The translations under genes were made by a program, and so were the position numbers. DNA of 64,000 nt from Hydrangea macrophylla (Eukaryota > Streptophyta > Magnoliopsida > Cornales > Hydrangeaceae): contig CM066994.1 of the NCBI GenBank assembly GCA_033977485.1, forward strand, positions 44,851,155-44,915,154, given 5' to 3'. Numbering within the stretch: the first letter of the stretch is position 1; each line of letters opens with the position of its first letter. The notes under the pieces are model-generated. The model was given only the letters and a program-made list of their open reading frames with translations, did no database searches and was not told the origin of the DNA. Below are positions 57,713-64,000 of the stretch, piece by piece.

Positions 57713-59323
57713 TGACACGATTAAAAAGTTGTGCGTTCTTGTGCAACACCCAAGTGTAGGTAATCGTGCAAGTAATAATAGATAAATCTAGGTCGAACCC
57801 AAGGGAAGGAATAAGGAGAATATATATACTAAGTTACAACCTAAAGAAAAAGAAAAAATTAATATAGGAGTGGAGGTGTACTAACAAATCCTAATTAATT
57901 AAATTAAACTAAATAATAAACTAAAGCATAAAGAAACATAACTAATTAAATAGATAAATTGAAGGTGTTGAAAATACGTGAATCCACATTAATCCTAACC
58001 ATCTACCATGCATACTCATATCGTTCTATGGAGTTCATTCCTTTTCAGCATTCCGTATTTTTCTGAAGATAAAGAATCAATAGCCCTTACATGATCAGGA
58101 CTATATCATCACAAGTGATTTAAAATACTTAGAAGACAATTTAAAATAATGGTTGAGACTGGCACCCTCAATGGTGTTAGTATTTAAAGTAGTTTGCAAA
58201 AGTCATTGAATAAAATAGCCTTAAGACTCAAGTTTTAAAAACTGTTGTGACAAACTGAACTTACTGGAACAATTTGATGACAGATTTCTAAATAGAAAGT
58301 CTTGGAATACTTAAAAAAATTATCTTAGGAATTAACAAGTGCGATCATCGATACGTTTTCGATCCATCAAACTGCATCATCCTTCAATCGATCGAAATGT
58401 CTTCGATCACTTAACTGTGGATCAGTTTCAATCGATCGAAATATCTTCGATCGATCAAATGCAGGCCTTCTATAGAATGCATGGCAGAGGCTGTGAATCA
58501 ACGTTTCATCACATATTTCCAACTACTAAACTACGAAAAAATGATAAAACTAATATAAATGTAGTAAACTAGAGCAATCATAACATACAAACTAATAAAC
58601 AATTAAATAAAGATAAAGGAAAAAAAAACCTAGAAATAATATGAAATTAACTTATAATAAACTTGAATCTTGAAATCTTGATTACAAAAATTGAAAGGAA
58701 GGAGAAGAATTACATAAACTAACATAATCTACCCCTAATCTATCTTAAAACTAACCCTTAAACTGTTGTTTTTCGTGCTCTGGAGCATCCTCTTTGTGTC
58801 TGCTATCATAATAGCTTATTTATAGGGGTTCTACAGACTATTCGCAATTTATGGAAAATTTAATCTTCAATCGATCAAACTTGTTTGATCGATTGATGTT
58901 CGATCGATTGCAAGTTCTTCAATTATTTGAACTTCTCTGCTTTTGACAACACTATACACCGATGGTAAAATGGCCATATCTCTTCATTCAGACCTTTGAG
59001 TGACCTCCGATTTGTAGCCATGCGACCGTAATTCATAGATCTACATTTTATATTTCTTGGGAAAGTTTCCAAATCTGAAGGCTTCAATGTGACAAAAATG
59101 GCATTTTCTCAACTGCTTCTGTTGTTCTCTCCACCAGACTCATTTGTTATGCAACAACTGCTTTACATGACCTGTAAAATAGTGTAAAAACACTTGTTTG
59201 AGTCTCAACATCATAGAAAACACTTAATCATTGATATGCATATAAATCTAGGGACTTGGGGATAAAAGTATGCATAAACAAACATATAATGTGCTATAAA
59301 TATGTAGTTTTCACCTCTAATTA
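57713..59323 (-). repeat. 5' LTR of G
   Basis: 1611 bp. Minus-strand TATA box TATAAATAAG at 58815-58824. The palindrome cluster at 58338-58465 lies downstream of it and the one at 58862-58920 upstream, in the same arrangement as in the E3 LTRs. Confidence 0.9.
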
Positions 59324-59731
59324 GGTGATGTGTGTAGTTATAGTACACACTTGATGGATTCACCTATGTGAGTGTGGAAGTGGGGAGGCTTCCTATAAGA
59401 ACTTAGGGAGGTTCTCTAGAACTCTCATGAAATCCAAGTAAGACTTATGGCCAAACTGTGCCATACCACGTTAGCAGCCTTGGTTATTGGAGTGTGTTGT
59501 GAGCGTAAGTTCTTTAACTCACAAAAGGAAACGAGGTTCATAGAAATATTTAATTTTACCTAATTTATGTGAGTCAATACTTATTTTGCCTAAGTATTGG
59601 TTTATAGCCCCAAAGACACCAGCATCAATGTAATGCACTAAAGTGGTCAAATCATTACACACACACTCTCTCTCTCTATATATATATATATTTCTTTATT
59701 GAGTTGCCCTTGAAATATGTGGGGGATTGTT
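59324..59731 (+). other. Old copia element: 3' non-coding region
   Basis: Resumes the copia sequence cut at 30251 by G. It contains the Angela-like 3' segment GTACACACTTGATGGATTCA, 'GAAGTGGGGAGGCTTCCTA' and 'GGGAGGTTCTCTAGAACTCT', and ends in the polypurine tract ATGTGGGGGATTG just before the LTR start. Confidence 0.65.
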
Positions 59732-59772
59732 GTAATTTGAGGTCTATTTGGGTGTATTTCAAAGACATGAGG

Positions 59773-59837
<65 letters not shown>

Positions 59838-59902
59838 CTCTCTCTCTCTCTCGTTCTCTCTGTCTCTCTCTCCCTCTCCCTCTCCCTCCCCCTCCCCCTC
59901 CC

Positions 59903-59941
<39 letters not shown>

Positions 59942-60860
59942 GCTCTTCTTCTTCTTCTTCTTCTTCTTCTTTGGGTAGTGCTTTAAAAGCTTGATGGAAC
60001 ATTTGTCCCACATTGCTTGTGAAGAGGAGGTTGAAAGGGTTTTTATAACATTTCTCTTCATCGGTGGGCTTAAGTAAAAAGCTAGCACATGTGCACACTC
60101 ACGCTCATGTAAGAAAAGCCCAAGATCAATGGAAAATTTGATTTCAATGCGGAAACCAATTAATGGGGCGCGTCACATCTAAGTGTTTAGTTTTTATTCC
60201 TTTCTTTTTTAGTGTTTGATTGACTTGCAAGATTTCTTTACTTCATATATTCTATAATCAATATGATTTGGAAATCATATCAACCATTTATCCGTTACCT
60301 TAATTACAGCCCTTGATATTCCCACGTTTTGCAATATTCTTGACCAAAATTGCTTCTCTAAACTACAGGTTCGACTGCTCTCAAACATGTACTAAAAAAA
60401 CAATTATAGATTCATCATCTGTGCTCACTGCTTCTTCTACACTTCTCTTATTTGACCCCTGATAAAACCAAGGTTGTTTCGGTGTCCGTTGTTTTTTATG
60501 AGTGCACATACTAACAAGGAAGAGATCTCCTAGAGGCTAGAATACCATTATCTTTCTTCGTTGAGACAAGTTCTCCGAAGGGCAAAAACTACTATTAAGG
60601 ACAATGTCCTTGTACACAGCTCAGTCATTATTTGACCTATGAAAAGTGTTCTGCTTCATATTGCATCTGTTTATTTTTCCAACACATTTGTCATTATGCG
60701 TGTGCATACCTTGTCGATATTCCAATGGGCCAACAATAAGATCTAAGTCTAATGAAGTTTGGTCAATACATGCATACCTTGTTGATAGTGGAATTTAAGA
60801 AGATTCTTTATGGGCTCAACAATGAAAAAGACTTTTTTTCATTCATCTTAAAAATAATTT
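59732..60860 (+). repeat. Old copia element: 3' LTR (right end uncertain)
   Basis: Starts TGTAATTTGAGG after the purine tract. It has the Angela-type promoter segment 'GTCCCACATTGCTTGTGAAGAGGAGG' and a TATA-like TTTATAAC near 60043. An expanded microsatellite (59774-59971) sits between LTR start and promoter. No partner LTR exists in the window, so the right boundary (60400-61140) is a guess. Confidence 0.5.
59774..59971. repeat. Composite microsatellite TC-CA-TC-C-TC-TTC
   Basis: Successive runs: (TC)n about 59774-59806, (CA)n 59807-59831, (TC)n, C-rich TCCC steps, a C run near 59902-59913, (TC)n, and (TTC)n about 59944-59970. Repeating-codon frames over it on both strands are not genes. 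Confidence 0.9.
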
Positions 60861-61144
60861 AAGAATGAATTTAAGAAAACATTAATGCTAGTATGATTAA
60901 ATGAGAGGTATTGTAGTACAGAGATAGAGTTTGGGGAGTTATTACAATAAATGAAAAATAAGTCTTGTTCTTTGTTTGGTTTGAAGGGAAAGTGAAGAAA
61001 CAAGAAAAGAAAAGTGAGAGGATAAACAAAGGCGGAACATAGGAAATAAAGTGAAGGATTGAAACTAAAGCTGAATTATTCAACTGTTTCTCAAGATGAT
61101 CAGAATGTAAGTTTTTCTCATGCTTCGGAACTGCACAAATGATT

Positions 61145-63906
61145 GTAAGACACATGGCATGCCACCAAGGCATGTCCCAAGTCATTCAAGTTCCAAAAAT
61201 CACATTAGTAAATGTTTTGACTCATGAAACTCAATACATTTTCAACATTTTCAAAGGGTTTTCACCAACACACACCCAAACACACCTTAACGAAGTCCAT
61301 TTTCGAAAGTAATACTTTTATAGTTCAAACGGTCCCAAAGGTATCCTCATACTTAATTAGAAGTAAAATCGAACTCCCAATGTAGGAGAAAAAACACAAA
61401 CTATAGGTTTTTCGATCGATCGAAAATGACCCCTAGGTAGAATCCTCCTCTGCTGCAGAATTTTACCTAAATGCCATTCAAACACTTCGAGTTTCAACAA
61501 CTTTCAAACATTAATTCTAAAACATAATTTTCATTCTGAAAACATTTAAAATGACCTACGAATCACAATTTCGGACTTTATGAGTTCATTCCAACCATTT
61601 GCACAAGTTAATGAAAGTATAAAACAAAATCCAATTCATGTCGAACTCTTTAAGTGTAAACCTCTGAGTTCATCGCTCAACCATCTAACCAAGGTATAAA
61701 CACGTATAACGATCCCAAACTAAACCAAAATAGCATAAACCTTATATTAGAATAGCTAAGCTCATTAACTAACTATTAAATGAATCTCACATCTGGATTG
61801 CGTAAGCTCCCAAATTAACAAGCATAGACTTGAAATCCAAATTACAACCTTAACTTGACATGAGTTAGAAAAGTAAGCTATACCACAAACCGTTCCGAAT
61901 TCATAACTAGTTACTACCATATTACAAGTTTCAGTATAAAACAAACATGAAACTATTAACACTATCTCCAATCATTACCAAAATCCCACGTAATCTCGTC
62001 GTCTCCTCTTTCACTTCTTTGAGCCTTCTCCTTGATCACCTACAATGGTTATTCAATAACCACAACAATATATAAGCTATATGCTTAGTGAATAACAACA
62101 ATCATGTAACTAAGGTCTTCGAGAACACAAGTATAAGCCACCCTTTCATACTACACCACGACTACCCCAATTAGACCACGTTACTAGCCAAGACCCATGC
62201 CTATCTCAATTCAGACGTGCGACTTCATTTACTCGTCAGCTCAATCACAAAACTCGATTGTAAATACAAGTTCCCCTTTGACCTATATAATCAACTCAAC
62301 ATGCTGATATAATCATTGCACCATATTATCACATAGCTACATCATGAATTACTAAATTCTACTATACATATAAAATTTAGGCTAACTAAACATGCTTGGC
62401 ATCACATAAACAAACTCAGACATGGAATAATCCAAGTTCCATGATTATTGTCACTCATCTCTTAGTTTTCACTCCTAGTCACTAAATTAGGATCCGAGCA
62501 GGTTCCAAGTATAAATCCAATACAAAATTTACAAATTATGATCTAAAACCCCAAAATGTGTCGCTAAAAAACTATCACAGAACTTAACCAAATTGGTATT
62601 AATGAATTAGACTCACCTCCAGGAGTCCGAATATGTGTTCTGCTTTGAAAACCAATGTCAAATGACGTGCTAATCGGTGTTGAAAGCTCCGAAGTAAACT
62701 CATCATAATTTTTTGTATTTATTTCTCTGTGAAATTCAATTAAGGAAGAAGAAGAAGGTGTTACGTCACTAGGCTAGGTGTCTTACGACATGTAAGTCGC
62801 CAACTTTATGCCACACAATTTTGCTAGTTTTGCATTTATACCCCTTCTAGTTATAAAACTTATTAAAACTATCCCAAACTTAAATAAGTGTTTGTCTACT
62901 TCACGTATGGGTCTCATAAGCTGTCCCACAAAATATTGTAAAGTCGTTAATTAACCTACTAATTATACAACATGTCCAATTCACTCTCACAAAGGTATCC
63001 CTAACTAACCACATAAGTGGACTCTAAGAATTAACATATTATTAAGGGTAAAAAGCATTTTGCCCCCTCAAACTATACACGCTTTTGCAATTTACACCCC
63101 AAACTTTAAAAAGTTGCAATGTCCCCCCTGAACTATCTTTAAGGTTGTAATGTCCCCCTTGAACTTCAAAAAGTTGAAATGTCCCCCCTGAACTATCGTC
63201 TGTGTTGCAATGTCCCCCCTGAACTATCTTTCGTGTTGCAATATCAACCCTGCCATCACATTCCGTCAAGAAATGTGATGGAATTTGCTCATGTGGGACA
63301 TACATGCCAAATTTCATTGGTATTTAAGACATTTCACCTTTCGCTTCTAAATTAACAATCATAAAAATCATAAAAACTCAGTTTATTTCACTGGGCTACC
63401 CTTTTCTTTAATATGTTAATTTGTTGTGTAACAATAAAAAGTTGGAGTTCTTATAATTTTTATGATTGTTAATTTAGATAGGGATAGGGAAATGTCATAA
63501 ATGCCTTTGAAATTTAGCATGTGCATCATATATAAGCAAATTCCATCACATTTCTTGATGGAATGTGATGGTAGGTCTGTCTTTGCAACACGAAAGATAG
63601 TTTAGGGGGAACATTGCAACATAGATGATAGTTCATGGGGGACATTTTAAGTTTTTGAAGTTCAGGGGGGACATTGAAACCCTAAAAATAGTTCAGGGAG
63701 GACATTGCAACTTTTCAAAGTTTAGGGTATGAATTGCAAAAGTGTGTATAGTTTGAGGGGGCAAAATGCATTTTACCCTATTATTAAACAATATAATATT
63801 AATCACCTAAGCCTTAATAAATATTTAATCATATAAAGATTATCCTATATAACTGTCCCATCACACAGGGACCTTTCATGATCTATCCCAAACTGGAACT
63901 GTCACA
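61145..63906 (-). repeat. Probable L1-like gypsy LTR carrying a MULE MITE
   Basis: The left part aligns with 5150-5520 of the L1 LTR (GACACATGGCATGCCACC; then the 'GGTAGAATCCT..TCTGCT..AGATTTTACCTAA' block at 61436-61480). The right end may be ACTGTCACA near 63906 (TGTGACAGTTCC on the minus strand). Without the MITE the length is about 2.0 kb, as for other L1 LTRs. It contains one TTTCGATCGATCGAAA palindrome near 61411. The middle is too diverged for confident alignment. Confidence 0.45.
63046..63778. mobile_element. MULE-type MITE with 330-bp inverted repeats and 9-bp TSD
   Basis: Termini are GGGTAAAAAGCATTTTGCCC and its complement. The inverted repeats cover about 63046-63379 and 63446-63778, leaving a loop of about 66 bp. 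A perfect 9-bp duplication TATTATTAA lies at 63037-63045 and 63779-63787, the length typical of Mutator-like transposases. Each arm holds four or five tandem copies of a phrase like GCAATGTCCCCCCTGAACTATC. There is no transposase gene, so it moved using an enzyme from elsewhere. The minus-strand frame 63042-63317 is a product of the repeat. Confidence 0.92.
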
Positions 63907-64000
63907 CTGGCCATATCTGGGTTCCAATCTAGACACCCCTATATAACTTAGTGAGTCAAAACTCACTTAACATATATGTTCTCATCATTATTAAATTACT
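63907..64000. other. Right-end flank, no feature seen
   Basis: Ninety-four bases of AT-rich DNA with no frame or repeat partner recognised. It begins CTGGCCATATCTGG after the putative LTR end. Confidence 0.4.

Larger units (their letters stand above)
30252..59323 (-). mobile_element. Giant LARD-like element G with nested insertions
   Basis: LTRs lie at 30252-31833 and 57713-59323. On the minus strand they run TGATTAGAGG...TCGTGTCA, with 5-bp flanks GGTGG (30247-30251) and GGTGA (59324-59328), a TSD with one change. A TAT/Athila-type PBS lies at 57693-57711 and a poly-G polypurine tract at 31834-31850 (minus sense). Without the nested elements G is only about 7 kb and has no gag-pol. Its single ORF (about 510 codons, unknown function) lies just after the PBS. 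It matches the LARD concept: long LTRs, large internal region, dependence on partner proteins. Confidence 0.85.

Noticed and set aside
59647..60098. Several long frames of Ser-Leu, His-Thr or Arg-Glu repeats on both strands
   Set aside because: They are produced by the compound microsatellite at 59774-59971.
63042..63317. 91-codon minus frame with GGH repeats
   Set aside because: A translation of the tandem phrases in the MULE MITE arm.

Overview
This window is plant nuclear DNA, most likely from a eudicot, and it appears to be intergenic heterochromatin. I found no intact host gene, tRNA, rRNA or CRISPR array. Almost everything is LTR retrotransposon sequence, much of it nested, plus two small DNA transposons and simple repeats. 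The species cannot be read from the sequence. The plant assignment rests on Ty3/gypsy chromovirus and TAT-lineage elements, Angela-like and other Ty1/copia elements, plant-type primer-binding sites (TGGTATCAGAGC and TTGGCGCCG), and MULE-type inverted repeats. All coding regions are broken by stops or frameshifts.

Left block (1-15175). A copia-like solo LTR (1159-5122) was split by a short non-autonomous gag-only element of TR-GAG type (1555-4952, minus, TSD GATGA). Next is a composite minus-strand gypsy region: one LTR of a family called here L1 (5123-7141), a fragment of a chromovirus 'E2' with an unusual extra ORF ahead of gag (7813-9384), the E2 5' LTR (9537-14657) split by a foreign solo LTR (10209-13094, TSD CACCA), and the start of a second L1 LTR (14658-15175). 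E2 appears to have landed in the TATA box of that L1 LTR.

Middle block (15176-30251). This holds a DUF4283-like LINE ORF1 relic, a TAT/Athila-type LTR (about 16133-17610), and an old plus-strand copia element whose RNase H domain is cut by a complete 11.3 kb chromovirus 'E4' (18332-29587, TSD AGAAG).

Right block (30252-59323). A giant minus-strand LARD-like element 'G' has 1.6 kb LTRs, a TAT/Athila-type PBS and one ORF of unknown function. G was itself hit by chromovirus 'E3' (33380-42329, TSD GAATG, with a foldback MITE in its 5' LTR), by a partly deleted TAT-like element (about 42450-46824) that carries an L1 solo LTR (43214-45281, TSD CACTT), and by a copia element (48519-56939) that landed inside the G ORF. 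G sits in the 3' end of the same old copia element that E4 interrupts; that element resumes at 59324, and its 3' LTR starts near 59732. The window ends with another L1-like LTR carrying a MULE-type MITE (63046-63778, 9-bp TSD).

The most striking unexplained pattern is that at least six LTR groups carry clusters of short palindromes with a TCGA or GATC core but family-specific arms (CAATCGATTG, TTCGATCGAA, GCGGATCGATCCGC, CCAGTCGACTGG and others), in several cases on both sides of the LTR promoter. The second is the lone G ORF, which resembles no family I can name.
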